From Erythrocercus mccallii (Eukaryota > Chordata > Aves > Passeriformes > Dicruridae), in contig VZRG01000342.1 of the NCBI GenBank assembly GCA_013397435.1, forward strand, positions 124,001 to 188,000: a stretch of 64,000 nt of DNA. The letters are read 5' to 3'. The position numbers were made by a program, and so were the translations under genes. Numbering within the stretch: the stretch's first letter is position 1; each line of letters begins with the position of its first letter. Below, piece by piece: positions 23,691 to 36,700 of the stretch. Under the pieces are notes generated by a model, which did not search any database, was not told where the DNA came from, and was given only the letters and a program-made list of their open reading frames with translations.

Positions 23691-25559
23691 ACATACTTTT
23701 AAAAAAATCCCTACCACTTACGTATTTACATTTGTTTGGTTAAAGAACTCTTTTCATTCCGCTTAAGAGAGAATGAGAGAGAGAGTAAAAAGGGCAGGAA
23801 TGGGGGGAAAGAAAAAGCACAGGAAAGAAATAAAATGAAAGGAAAATTTACTAGAGAGAGTTTGCATTTCTAAGGTGACAAGCTTTTTTGAGGAAAAAAT
23901 AGATTTCATGACAGAGAGTCAAATTCTGCTTTAATTTCTACTCTGCTCACGAAGATATATGGATGTGGGCATGGGGGTGGTAGGGGAGAGGGAGGGAAAT
24001 TTCCTCTGAATTAAGCACAGGGGATTAAAGTTGGCTATTTTTCTCCTGGAAAGGCTTGGTAAAAAATGTCACTTCTATCTTTCCTTAAAGTAAAAGTTTA
24101 GGAAAATTTTGCACCCAATTTTTTTTAAGGATTTTTGTGTTTTTAAAGTAAAAACTCACAAAGTTAGAGCCTTAACCAGCACAGTTTAATGCAGCCTCCC
24201 TGCACTGTGATTCCACTGTGATTCCATTGCTCAGGATTTGGGTTGTAGTCTTATTCTCAAGGGTGATATTCTTCCACCAAAGAGAACATCAGCTGGCATT
24301 CACTGGCAAACCTAGTAAATCTCATCCTTCTGAGAACAAAAGGAAGGAAGGAAGGAAGGAAGGAAGGAAGGAAGGAAGGAAGGAAGGAAGGAAGGAAGGA
24401 AGGAAGGAAGGAAGGAAGGAAGGAAGGCACATTTATAATCTTCTCAAAAGATTCCACCTGACAGCTCTCAGTGCTACATTGTTGCAATTTGGGACCCTAA
24501 CTCTAGGTAGAACCAGGAGCTTTTTTCAGAGGGCACTATTGCAAAAAGTTTATTGAGAGAAAGATCTTTTAGACAGTGTTACAGTGCAATGCATTTGATT
24601 TGTCATTTAGAACAACACCTTCTTGTAAACATCTTTGCCAGTAAACAAGTTGGGAAACACCAGGTGTCAGGAAAAGGCTATCTAATTTGAATTGTTTTAG
24701 GTTCCCCCTTACAATTTCCCAGGCCAGAATGAGAGTGTTACGTTCTTAGCTTTCTCATATGCTTCAAGCCACTGCCTGGAAACTAAAAATCTATTTTCTG
24801 ACCACTGTTAGTTCCCACAGTGATATTTGTACAATCATTATTTTTAGAATGTATTTTCATTAGAATGCAGGTCCAAATCACAATGGACTAAAACAGTGAT
24901 CTAAGCCTCAGCTATTCAGCATGAAGACACTTCAGTCTTCCAAAATGACATATTGATGTTTTCGTTTTTTCTGATTAGTGATATTGAGCTATTGCATCTG
25001 AATGGGCACAGTAAGCCTTTAGTCTGAGACATCTTGGTGCTAAGAGGATTCCTCTTATAATATTTATTAAACCCCCCCACAAAACTGGATATATACTGTT
25101 GATATCTCAAGAAGATTTGCATTGTGAAAAACTATTTGATCTGATGTAGGAATGAGTCTTTAGTCCTGTTTACATGTGACTAATCTGGAGTTAAAAGGAT
25201 AAAAATGCCAAAGAAAATAATAAAAGTTATATACCCATCCTAGGCTTCTCAACCGAACAAAGCCAAGATTTTCAGTCCCCAGCAGTTTAGCCTGACTTTT
25301 TTTTTGCCTTTCAAGCCGTACTTTTGGAAATACAGCAAGAAGTGAAGAGAGAACTGTGAAGAGACCTTGTGTGGTTAATATAGTTTTCTCTTATTTCTTT
25401 CTCAGAAATGGTTTTAGAAGAAATTAAAAAGGACATTTGCCTAAAGGCAGACACAAGGCACAGGAAATTTAATCCTGAACATCTAAAGTTTGGCCAAATT
25501 ATAAGCATCTGATAACCAGGTCTTTTATATATAATGCAAAGGATTTGGCAACTTTAGCT
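23691..25559. other. Gene-free DNA with purine runs and a microsatellite
   Basis: A purine-rich GA run occurs at about 23766-23787 and A/G-rich sequence continues to about 23860. The (AAGG)n tract is listed separately. Open frames across that tract only translate the repeat. The part at 24600-24790 has balanced composition but no distinctive signal. Confidence 0.55.
24339..24427. repeat. (AAGG)n microsatellite, about 22 perfect units
   Basis: This is an uninterrupted GGAA/AAGG tetranucleotide run. The lack of interruptions suggests recent expansion and probable length variation between individuals, and reads may not have resolved its exact length. GGAA cores are also the binding word of ETS-family transcription factors, so a run of this length could act as a cluster of such sites; that role is only an inference here. 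Confidence 0.97.
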
Positions 25560-25790
25560 GTCAGCAGTGGAATACAGAATTTGGGCACATCATATTTATT
25601 GCCGGTTTATGGCAGGAAGCAGCCAATCAAACCACAGGATTTACACAATGTATATTGACAGCTAACAACAACCCAGCTCATAAGAGCCCCTCTGCCAAAA
25701 GAGTGCATCAGTCTCATAATTGAGAAATAAGTGCATCACTCCAAGTCAGTAGTCCCTACACTCTGTTGAGCTGAAGCAATTCCATCTCAG
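25560..25790. promoter_or_regulatory. Candidate conserved non-coding element (CCAAT/RUNX words)
   Basis: It contains CCAAT (25623-25627) beside a RUNX-type AACCACA (25630-25636), a MEIS/TGIF-like TTGACAGCT (about 25655-25663), and TGCATCA words repeated at about 25704 and 25733. Composition is balanced and no repeat family fits. The evidence is motif density only. Confidence 0.28.
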
Positions 25791-28005
25791 TATAATAAGG
25801 CATGAAGCCTAACATCATGTACACTAATAAAAAATACTATCTTTTTATAATGTGATCAAATCTGAGTTCCTGTTGGGGTAATAACCTGGAGTTTCCTGAT
25901 ATCTCCTCATTTAAAACCTCAATTATAGCTCTATATTCTGCACAGTTTTGCCTTGAATGCATAACAGATGTTTATATTGAGATGAATGCTTTGTGGACCC
26001 AGAACTGTCATCAGACCTTTCATAATCACATTTGCACCTATGCATATGGTGTACACCTGTGGCTTGTTGAAATTGTACTCAATTGCAGTGTGGGAGGTTT
26101 AAAGACAGCACTAGATTTTTATTCTTTTGTAATATTTTTCATTCACACTAGTTTTTAAAGCTTTTTTCATGTTTAGTACATAAAGCAAATGTAGAAATCC
26201 AAGAACAAGCAAGGTTTTTTTAAAGCTGCACATGTCTATGTTTTGCATAGAAAAATACACATTTAATTTAGTAATATAGTATATAATAAAATATAATTTC
26301 AACATAGGCAAGATTTGAATGTTCTAAGGAAATGTCACAGGACAGTAATATATTTCTCTGTTAAAGAGACACAGAAGAATGCTAAGAAAACCAGCCTAGA
26401 ATACAAAGCAGAGGTGTCTCTATACATGTGAGATTTGATGTTTATCTATTTCTGTAAAGCAGACACACCTTGAAATACAGCACCAGGAAAGCATCAAGAC
26501 CTATTTTTTTCTTCCTTCCCATTTACAGATACCTCTGCTCTTCTGTGAAAGGTCTATGGTGGTGTATTTCAACAGTGGTTTCCAAACACCCAAACCACCT
26601 GACATTAGAACAGCAAAGGATGGGAATAAGGACTGTTGTAGCCCATCAGCTCTACCCTCATGAAGATGGAACACAAGATGTTTTTGAGATCTGGATCTTT
26701 ATCATTGCAGAATTTGGTCTGAAACACAGGATAACTGAGGGCATGTGTTTGCCTATGAAGACCATTCTCACACAGAAAAAGCTGAATGTAGAAAGAACAT
26801 GGCTAGTCCTAGTGGGATAAAAGGATCATGACTGTCAACCCTAAACACAAGGATGCCTTGTCTTTGTTGCAGGCTTTTATTACTGAAAATCAGGTATACT
26901 GTACATTGTCTGTCTTCTTAGTTTAGTCTGCTAAACAAACAGTCATCAATAAGAAAATGGAGTTTGAGAAGGAAAATAACAAAGAAAAGGTCATAAAAAT
27001 CTCCAGATTCCCAGTAGTCAGCTTCAGTGCTTCTTCACATGACAAGAACATGGAGAACAGTCTGTTAATGAAAAAACACTGAAATCCCAGAGGATGCTTA
27101 CTATGAATTTTGAAACTGTGCTCAGTGATTTTGCATTCATGGCCTTACTATTGGCTTAACCCAACACCTAATGAAGTTGATGAGACTCCTTCCTATGAAG
27201 GCAATGGGTTAGCAATTAGTGCACAAACCAAGCATTTTTAAATCTCTGCATAACTGACAATTAGAATAGTTTCTCTGGTTTGCAATCCAAATAGACAGAT
27301 CCTACTTTGGATTAATTAAAAAACCAAAGAGGAATCCAAGGCAGTCAATCTTATCTAGTTCTTTTACAAAAGCTGAATATTAAATTATTTGCAGTCAAAA
27401 ATCCATAGGAAGTTCTTTAAAATATTCTACATGGTAGGGTTGTAGTATCAAAATTCTGAATCCATACAATGAAAAATCACTTGGGTAACTTGAGCAATAA
27501 GAGTTATTCTTTTACTTTAACATATCCTCAATTGCAACTTCCTACAGAGCAATTAAACATGGAAAAAATCAAACAATGATTTTTGAGTGAAATCATAGGT
27601 AAGAGACATATGCTGTAAAATTAATATTAACATTAGTAAGTCTGAATGCCTTTCCTGCAATGGGATTTTCATGTGTGTACAAGCAAGATATAGGCTTCTC
27701 TGAACTGCATGGAACTCATCTCAGCAACTCAAATTGGTTCAAGTGTACTTTAAAAGTTTTAAATTATTGTGCTGTGTGGATTATTTGTCAAAATCAGCTG
27801 GTAATTTGCTTTCTATGCTTCCAGGCTTCTTTTGTGTGCAGACAGTTGTACTAAGGAAAAAAAAGCCAACCTATAATCCCAACCCTCCAACAATCTACAC
27901 TTATTACACCTATCTCTTTAAAAAATATATATAACAATGATGTCTTAATAATAGAGTTTTATATAAAGTTTTATATGGAAGAAAAAAATTTGCCTATCCC
28001 TAAAG

Positions 28006-28036
28006 GCAAAATAACAAAAATAACAAAATAACAAAA
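28006..28036. repeat. (AAAATAAC)n short tandem repeat
   Basis: Three to four imperfect copies of an AAAATAAC unit occur in a row. Confidence 0.85.
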
Positions 28037-29390
28037 TTTGATATGCTTAGTTTTCTTCATGCTGGTGCTTATCTCCTTGGTATTTAAATTGCAACTTGTT
28101 TGCCATCTTTTGCTGGTTTTCATATGCAGTCAATATTTTTTTTTTTTTACTATAAGAAATACACATTTAGACTTAGACTTAACCAGGTGAGCACAGGACT
28201 TCTGATAGAAAATAAGATTTCAACTATCTACTTCTACCATAAACAAAGAAAAAAATCTGTTAGATTTTATTAGCTATATTCTATTAGCTGAGATCCAGTT
28301 TTAAACTCAGAAGAAATGTGAGAACAGTTGTATATGGCAATTTTAGCACTTAGTGGAAGCTGCTTTTTGACCTACTGGCAGTAGCAGAGCCTTATAAGGA
28401 AAATGGTTTTATGAATAAATTAACCCAGCAATGAGTAGGATCTTATGACATGTTCTGAGAGTTTTGGTATAGTATATTACATAAGTGAAGAAGTAATGAT
28501 GGAAAAGTGTTTGAAAAGTACTGGGGAGGACATTGAAATGATAACTATTTAGTATTTCAATAACAAAAGCAGAAAAGGAAACAACCTTCATCACCTATAA
28601 AGCATGACATTTTGCAGGGATTGCTAAATGAACATTGTATATGAATGAGTACCAAAGGGAAGCCTTCTGATTCAAGCTAGTAGTCATTTTGCTTTGTGAA
28701 TTCCCCAGTAAATTATTTCCTCAGTGGTCAATGGTCTCCTGATTGGTGACTCCTGTAACTTGGGAAACATGAGTAAATACTGCCTCCAGTCAGGCTCCAG
28801 AACTGCTAACTCAGGATGAATATGTGGATAGCCTCTGATTTTGAGCAGAGATATATTACTTGATTTGCCAGTGGCTCATTAGGTGTATGTTTGCATTTAG
28901 ACACATCACTTTCCCTTTGCTTCGAACATCAGTATTTTCTGCAATGCATTTCTAGCAAGTATTTTCTGCATCAAAAGCAAGCAACTTCTTGAAGGCACTA
29001 TGGTTACACAGAGTGTGACCATTGCTGCTGTAAGTAACTCACTTTTGCAGCAAAATGTTGTCTCCAAGAACTCATGGCAAAGTAGCCTTATTTAGGTTCA
29101 GTAACATACTGTCTTCTCAGTATCTTCCTTCATTAACTAAATTCTTCTGAGGCCACTGCTACTTGAAAAGCACTATGCTAAATGGATTTAGTAGAGGATA
29201 TTTTTACAGAATGTGTGCTGTAAGGGTTGCTTCTATTCTAACAAAGCCATGCTCAGAGAATCTTAAAAGAGTGATGACTGGAGTAAATAATTTCTATTAT
29301 CAATCTAGACAGCTGTTTTTCAACGTGAGATGCAGAATTGTTTTATCGATTCCATCACCTGAAAAACCTAAATATCCTACAATACATAAA

Positions 29391-29452
29391 GTAAGAAGTA
29401 AGAATAATTCTTACATGGAAGTAAGAATTATTAAGTAAGAATTATTTATTAT
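29391..29452. repeat. GTAAGAATTATT tandem and inverted repeat cluster
   Basis: The word GTAAGAA occurs at 29391, 29398, 29421 and 29435. The last two are followed by TTATT to make near-perfect 12-14 base tandem copies. The copy at 29398-29414 runs into its own complement (arms GTAAGAAT and ATTCTTAC around one A), so the cluster mixes direct and inverted copies. Confidence 0.85.
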
Positions 29453-29718
29453 CTGTCCTATTATTTTCTTGTGAAGTTATTTTACTTTTATTATCTAAGA
29501 TGCTAATGTTACATTTTTTTGTGATAATCACATATATAATAACTTGAACTTAAAATCTCATTGCATCTAAAATGCCAGGAGGATCTGAACTCATCACAGT
29601 TCATTATCATTAAGTAGTTATCCAAGAGGAAAACTAATTCTCAGATTGACTTGACTTTTCAGGTGTCCCTACTAGTGATTTTGGGATAATGTTTTCCCAA
29701 ATTTCCAAGCACTAGTCT

Positions 29719-30414
29719 AAATTGGGTGAGGAGTGGCTGGAGAGCAGCTCTGCTGAAGAGGTCTGGGGGTGCTGGCTGGCAGGAGGCTCAACAGGAGCCA
29801 GCAGTGGGTGCCCAGGCAGCCCAGGGGGCAAACCGTGTCCTGGGATGGATCAAACACAGCTTCAGCAGCCACTCCAAAGAAGGGATCATCCTGCTGTACT
29901 TGGTGTTGGTGTGGCCTCACCCTGAGTGTTGTGTGTGCTTCTGGACCCCACAATTTCAAAAGGATGTGAAGGTCCCTGAATGTATCCAGAGGAAGGCACC
30001 AAAGCTGTGGAAGAGGCTGGCAGGGGATCCTGTGAGGAGCAGCTCAGGGCTGGGGTTTTCTTGTTTGGAGAGAAGGAGGCTGAGGGGCAACCTCGCTGGT
30101 CTCCATAGCTTCCTGAGAAGGGCAAGGAGAGAGGATGATTTCTTCCTCAGACTTGGAGCCAGGGTACGTTGGAATGGCTCATAGGTGCATCAGCAGAGGT
30201 TTCTTGACATGAGGAAGTATTTCTTTACCCAGAGGGTGATCAAACCCTGGAACAGGCTCCTGAAAGAGGTTATCAATGTTCTGAGCTGGTCAGTGTTGAA
30301 GAGGCTTTTGGACAATACCGTTAATTATATGCTTTAACTATTGGTCAGCCCTGAGGTAGTCAAGCAGCTGGACTCGATCATTGTAGGTCCCGTCCAACTC
30401 AATTATTCTATTCT
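29719..30414 (+). mobile_element. CR1 LINE fragment, ORF2 C-terminus plus 3' UTR
   Basis: Plus-strand CR1 starting in the ORF2 region that encodes the G-E-E-W-L-E-S segment (29728-29750). It continues through the conserved P-H-P-E-C-C-V-C-F-W segment (about 29919-29946) and the V-P-E-C-I-Q-R-K-A segment to the final ATTATTCTATTCT terminal repeat. The frame is broken: the start is read in one frame, the segment after about 29830 in another, and the part after 30184 carries stops. The 3' UTR phrases TGAGGAAGTATTTCTTTACC, CCTGGAACAGGCTCCTGA and GTCCCGTCCAACTCAATTATTC are clear. It is 5'-truncated and non-functional. The family encodes an endonuclease and reverse transcriptase; only the part after the RT core remains here. 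Confidence 0.96.
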
Positions 30415-33156
30415 TTTTTATAAGATTTGATTTGATTATTCTTGCTCCCTCCTTTCCCTACCACTACTTTTTGAGGAAATCCTTGATGAGCAGGAGGTGC
30501 TCCAGAATTAAATGGCTGCAAAATTTTCTGAGATGAAAAATACTTGTTCATTTCCCTGGAGCATTCAGTATCTGCCTGAGTAATGTTGTAGTTGTGTTTT
30601 TCTCTGACTCTCTCTACTGTATGGGCCTGGGGCCTGCACTGCAGAGAGTTTCTCTCCCGGATAGAGCCCTCAGACCTGGGTCATAATTTGTCATGCAGAA
30701 CATAACAGGACTAATCTATTTTAGTCTATTCCCTACCTCACTATGAGTCAAATAACTTAAAAATTGGAATATTATTTGTTGTTTCATCTCCAAAACATAT
30801 TCAAGGATTCAGAGAGGTTACAAGCAGAAACAGGATTTTAAAAATGTTATATAATTTATTTTATGCTACTCTTCTGATTCTGTTTCAGGGCCAATGCTCA
30901 CAAGTATTATCACAATGTACATATTTAGTAATGAGCAGGCCCATGCATTCTTCTTCTGTTTGAAGAAAGCATTTCAGCTTAAAAAAAAATCCCTTGCAAT
31001 CTGGCAAAGAACATCCACAGAGAGTAGCAGAAGTAACACAGGCCAAGCAGTCCCTATTTCCTGAAGACTGAGAATTTGCAGAATGGAGATCAGTACCAAC
31101 TGCACACAGAAGAAAAATAAAAGGTGTGTGGTACCATGGAATATTTTCCCAAATAGGACATATATCTATGACAAGAACTTTTTGCCTTCCAAAAGTTTCT
31201 CCACTGTGTTTCTTGGACAGTGATGCATGAAATGCACTTTTGTGCGTGCCCTGTGCTTGTATTGCACACAGGAAAGATCAAAAGTGGCAGCTCTCAATGG
31301 AGAAAGCAAGCAAGCCTGGAGCCCTTCCAAGCACAGGCTGTTTTCCACAAGCAAAAACCCCTAGGGAAATGGAACCAAGGGAGGAGCAGAGCTCACTTTT
31401 CCAAGTCTGTAATGTGCAAGAGGGAGACAGAGAGATACAGAGGTACTAGTGGTGCCTTGGAGGTGCCTGAGAGGAGCAACATCAACTTAGTGTGTCTTGG
31501 GCACAAAATACTGGATCAAAAAAAGAGGGAAAGAAGTGTGCAGGTAACACAACTTCTCAGGATCAGACAGATAAGATTCTAGTACACTGAGCTGAGAAAA
31601 GGTTTGGCAGTGCTTCACTGTTATCAGTCCTCACAATCTCTAGTTGCAGAGCCCAGACCCTGTAGGAAGACTGCGCAAAAGCACCAACACGTAGACAGTG
31701 GCTTTTCAAGGAACTGGGAGTCAAGCTTAAAATAGATGAGGTAGGATTTAGCAACAATGTCACTCCCGTTGAGAGAAATTTTACATGATGTATGACTTCA
31801 AAAGAGGCACTGCATGTAAACCCCTCTTGATCCCTTCCTGTTACTTTATTTACTCAGACGACTTTAAGATCTGAACCTAAATCCACAGGCTGGGGATAGT
31901 GATAGCATCTGCTCTGTGGGATCAGCTTGATAGGAAATCACATACAAGGATGTGTGATTACAAATCCTCTTCCCCATCCAAGCAAAATATACTTGGGAAA
32001 AACAACAGCATGCAGGATTCATATCTACCTATGCAAAGTAAGCCACTGATTAAGTACCACTTGCCTGTTCATTACATGTGGGTCTCTGTTTCAGACATTC
32101 TGGCAGGATTTATCTCTTTAGAGGCTGAGTGTTCAACTTCAGTACAAACTGACACATCTTTGCATTATGTACTTTCAGCATCAGAAACTACTCATTTCTA
32201 CAAGTCTTCTTATTTCCTACTCCTTCATATACTCAACCACCAAGAGACGTAGACAAAACCTAGAACTGGAGAGTAAAACCATTTCTAGAGGTTTATAATT
32301 TTGAGTTTTCCAAAAAAACAACACTGCTAGAACACTTCAGGGCAACCAGACCTTTTTTTTTCCTTTGTGATGGCCACTGGTTAATGCTGAGGTAGATACA
32401 CTTTAAATGACAGGGTTTTTGCCTATGGTCTTATGGGGGCAAAAGTACAAGCAGTCTCATCAGCAATCTTCCACTACAGGAGAAGACAACAAAAAAGTTA
32501 CCAATTAAAAATTCAAACACACTTTCCTTAGTACATTTCTTCTGCAAATATTTTTATTCTCTGGGTACAGAGTTGCTTTTAACCTTTCACCTACTGAATA
32601 AAAAAACCTGTAAACTTGCTGTACTACATTTTTGCCCGTAAATCAGGAAGGATCTTTGGTTACCTTAATACTAACCCTCCAGAGTCTGCTTTATGAAAGA
32701 AAGTGAAATAAATCTTTGCTTGTCCTTACCTTATGTGAATTTACAATTCATTGGTAACATTTCCTGCAGTTCATGATTACTGGTACTCCACTTACAGAAG
32801 GAATCTTTCTGAGAAATCCAAAAGTATTTTATTTATCGTAGACTATGATATCTTACTTGGACATACATATAGTTAGGCCTGGACTGGTTTATTCTGCTTC
32901 AGCTGTAGCCACCTAAGATCTTCTCCGTAAATACTGTATGATAAACAACACCCCAGCCACAGCCTTATTAATATCTACATGTCTTTGTATCACTGCTGTA
33001 ATGCAACTTTGAAGTTATCACTATTTTTTTTATACCAGAGGAATACCATAAAAGCAAGGGAAAGAATATGTTCCAGTATGTTTGTTTTTCCTACAATGAA
33101 ATGGTGTATTACATCAAATATACTTTTGGAGTTATAGCGGTATCTTGGAAAAAAAC
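30415..33156. other. Unique gene-free DNA
   Basis: No gene is recognised. A 120-codon plus frame at 31220-31582 and a 117-codon plus frame at 31899-32252 have no recognised domains, and other frames overlap the first. About 30590-30690 is locally GC-richer (GGGCCTGGGGCCTGCACTGC) without further signal. Confidence 0.55.
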
Positions 33157-33771
33157 AGGCTGGTTTTGCCTGGGATAGAGTTACTTTTCTCTGCAGTTGC
33201 TGATATGGGCCTGTATTTTACATTTGTGCTGAACGCAGGGTTGATAGTAATGAGAGGGTTTTTTTTTTTATTGCTGAGCGGTATTTGCACAGAACCAAGG
33301 CCTTTTCTGCTTTCCATACTGCCACATTGGCAAGGAATGTGAGGGTGCTTTGAAGGCTGGGAGGAGACACAGCCAGGATAGTTGACCCCAGCTGACCAGA
33401 GGGATATTCCAGACCACATGACCATGATGTCATGTGGTCTGGACAACATAACTTGTCAAATAAAGTGGAGGGAGGGAGGAGGAAAAGGAGGGACATTTGG
33501 AGTGATCATGTTTGTCTTCCCAAATCATCATTACACATGATGGGCCCCTGCGCTCCTGGAGATGGCTGAACCTCCCTGCCCATGCAAAGCAGTGAATTAA
33601 TGTCTTGTTTTGCTTTGGTTTTGTGTGCTGCTTTTGCTTTTCCTATCAAACTGGCTTTATCTCAACCATTGAATTTTCCATATTTTACCCTTCCAAGTCT
33701 CTCCCCAGTGCTGCTGGTGGGAGCTAGCGGCTGCAGGGGGCTTGGCAGATGGCTGGGGCTAAACTGCTACA
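33157..33771 (+). mobile_element. Solo LTR of an avian endogenous retrovirus
   Basis: The sequence follows a familiar avian LTR from start to end. It opens with GGCTGGTTTTGCCTGGGATA, then has GAACCAAGGCCTTTTCTGCTT, GGAGGAGACACAGCCAGGAT, the promoter part, GTTTGTCTTCCCAAATCA, CCTGGAGATGGCTGAACC and the U5-like TTTATCTCAACCATTGAATTTTCC, and closes with GGCTGGGGCTAAACTGCTACA. A TATA-like AAATAAAG lies at 33458-33465. The polyadenylation word is degenerate (ATCAAA, 33645-33650). No internal viral genes adjoin it on either side, so it is a solo LTR left by recombination. No clear target-site duplication is visible, suggesting age. I believe the family is class III (ERVL-like), but that assignment is from memory. 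Confidence 0.88.
33409..33442. repeat. 14-base inverted repeat in the LTR promoter region
   Basis: Arms CCAGACCACATGAC (33409-33422) and GTCATGTGGTCTGG (33429-33442) are perfect reverse complements around a 6-base spacer (CATGAT). The structure sits about 16 bases upstream of the TATA-like word of the solo LTR. It could form a cruciform or hairpin, or bind a dimeric factor. A purine-rich run (33466-33492) lies just downstream. Confidence 0.95.
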
Positions 33772-36700
33772 GTGTATTAATACTCTGTCTTTTCTTTCTC
33801 CCTGGCTAATTAACTAAGAATTGGTGCTACCCTGAAAGCAATTCTCCCTGAAATGCTTTCTCACATGAAGGAAAGGTAGAAATATCCCACCAAAAGAGGT
33901 TGGCTTTCAAAGTCTGAATGTCAAACTCAAAACAATGTCCTCTTTGAAGAGTCTTAGGTCAAAAACATTGTTAACACTTTTGTTCAATGAGTAACTTCAA
34001 TTTATATCAATGATACAGTAAAAAAATTTAAAAAAAAGTTTTTTGGCAATCTGAGCATTAAATTAATCAAGAATAACTTAATCATTATTTGACACTTTTC
34101 CAAATACATAGTTATTCTGACATGATGGAGACGCTCTTGTAGGTTTCCTCAGTGTTCACCCTTTGAGGAGCTGGCTGCCATTCTGAGTTATGTCAAATAT
34201 CATTTTTATTCTAAATTTTTTTTTTTAGTTCTACAATGGAGTCATAAGGTACTTTGGGGTGTATTCTCAGTGTGCAGAAAGTTATCATAATGTTACTTTG
34301 GAGATATGACAACATTGTTACAAAATATCAGAGGATGTTGAGAGATCTATACAAATATTTATTTTATAGATTAAAATCTACCTGAAGAGGCCAAGACATG
34401 CATTTCCTGTCATTCATATATCAGTCAGAAGTAACCTGTGTAGCACAGAGAAGACTATATCAATATTTCCTGTCTTCTTGACAACTTTTTTAGAACTGAG
34501 AGGTTTTTTACTGTGAGCACAGCTTTTGATGTTATCACATTCAGTCTTGATGTTTTTTGTTAATCAAAAAGTATAGATGTGCAGAAAGCTCGTCTCAGCT
34601 AAGGGACAGCTGAGAGGCAAGCATACTACAACTTTTACTTTTCCTCAATGTTTTTGTGTGCCATAAAGTTGTCTTTAAAATACACAAAAACATGTCTTGG
34701 CTTGCTAGGTAATTTTGCACCCTCTTCTGGCCAAGATCTTCCCTTTTTAGGCATAAATCTTTCAAGATAAGTGGATTGAACATGAAATCACTCATCATCA
34801 AAACTAACTGTTCACACAGAAAAGTGTGCTCTTTATAGTCCAACTCCTCCTTCCTAGAGAAATACCTAGACCTCAAACCATTCAGATCCTGGAGGTTAGC
34901 TATGTTTTCACCTGCGGCATTCAAATAGTCAACTACATCCAAGAAAGAAAGAAGGATCATGTTGGAATAAATACATTCTCATGAAACTGTCTTCTTCTAC
35001 ATTTCCCAACAGACCTCTTATTACCAAGATAAAAGTTTTGTTGTTTTTTTTTTACAGTGAGAGATGAGGCCTTTCCAAACTACGTACATTTGTGCTGGCT
35101 TTTTATCACCACCTATATGTCTTCAGCATGTATAGTAAAAGGAAAAATGTCATTTAAGATGGTCAGAATAACTCCTGCTGTGGTTGTGTGAGTGCAAATA
35201 CTTGAATAAACCAGTAACTCTCCCCATATTTCTCCTTGAGTCCTACACACACTGTACAAATATGAAAGTAGTTGTAACTCTAATGGCGCAACAGCATAAG
35301 CAAGATCTGTACTACAAAAGTCATGCACTACAAATTTGAGCAACAAATCTTGGTTTGAAAGCAGCTGAATAGTTTGACTATTAGTCCTTGAACGTCAGCT
35401 GCAGTAGGATCTAAAACAGCTTATGCTCAGCTGTGGATTTCATGACACTGCACTCACTCAAAACTCTATGGAATATTTTTAAAAAAAGGTATTTCTCTTT
35501 CCCTTTTTGAAAGGCCACTGATACTTTGCATTGATGTCAGCTGAGAGCTCCAATTTTTGCTCCCAGCTCATTATCTGTAACTATTTTTAAAAAATGCTCA
35601 ATAAATACAGGCAAATTGAGTGCTAATAATGGTCATTTTTTTCTTGTTTTTTACTTGAACAAAAAGATACTTTGCTAATTTTTTTTCTTAATAGCTTGTT
35701 CATGGCCTAGGTTGAGATTCATCATGTCCTAAACATATATTAAACCTTTTCTACTTTTAACATTTCTGCTTCAATGCTGATTTGTATTTACTAGATGGTT
35801 CATGTTCTTCTGCTGAGTTCCTGCTGCAGTGCATATGGATGACTTAAATTTAGAAAACACCTTTGGAAGTATTTGTGTAAATTGCACCTGTATTTCTTGG
35901 CCAATCAAGGAGGCATTTTTTGCTCTGCTGATTTTGTAACTGAATTTAACACTGGGAAAGAAACATTCACATGGCAAGTGCACATGACACAGTTTAAGAA
36001 GAAAACACACAGAATCCAGACCACCTCTGTTGGGCAGGTATTTGAAAAAAATCCACTGGTTGTGGATAAAATACTGGTAAAATTTCTTGAAAGCAAAGAT
36101 AGATTATTTTTTCTGGCCATTTTCCCCACATTTCCAAAAGCATAAAATGCAGTAGACACTAAACAAAAATTTTAGCCACCAGTCAAACCTTTTTGGCAAA
36201 TTATTTCTTCATTGTTTCCTATTCCTTCTCTGGCCTGCAGACTTTAAAATTAGGAGTCATCCCTAAGAACCTGAACTGAATTTCCATCCTGTGTTCCTGC
36301 TGGCCAATGGCCTAAGGTGCTACTCGGATTAAAACTCACAGCATCTGGCCTTAATCAGTGGCATCAAATCTGATTTTTTTTTCTTTTTGCAAAATCTTAA
36401 TCTTTGATTAATAGCAATCTTCTCATGGAAGTGGTGAAGGAGGATTCAGGATTTAACAAACTGCGGATACCTGGTTTGAAAACATAGTAAAGTCCTGGGT
36501 TTTCAGATAGAGAGCTTTGTAGATTAAGCTATGAAGACCTCTAGTCCTCTGATTTGTTGTTATCAGAATTTGTTACAATGCATGCTCTTAAAGACAGAGG
36601 TTTCTGCAATATTTATACCTTTTAAATTACTATATTTTTATGGGGAAATCTATAACAAAATCTGTACTCTTTCTCTGAAAGATCTTTCTTTTCTTTCTTA

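Larger units (their letters stand above)
25791..29718. other. Unique gene-free DNA
   Basis: No exon, RNA gene or mobile element is recognised. A 116-codon plus frame at 26470-26820 has no recognised domain and is taken as chance. About 28640-28960 has balanced composition and could be mildly constrained. A T run of about 15 lies at 28136-28150. Two small tandem structures are listed separately. Confidence 0.55.

Noticed and set aside
24218..24556. 112-codon frame with repeated E-G-R-K
   Set aside because: It is a translation of the (AAGG)n microsatellite, not a protein.
29726..30184. 152-codon plus-strand open frame
   Set aside because: It lies inside a decayed CR1 LINE and mixes the true ORF2 frame with off-frame sequence. 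It is reported as part of the mobile element, not as a gene.
34595..34960. 121-codon minus-strand open frame
   Set aside because: It has no similarity to any protein family I know, no exon-type splice sites, and the composition is that of its surroundings.
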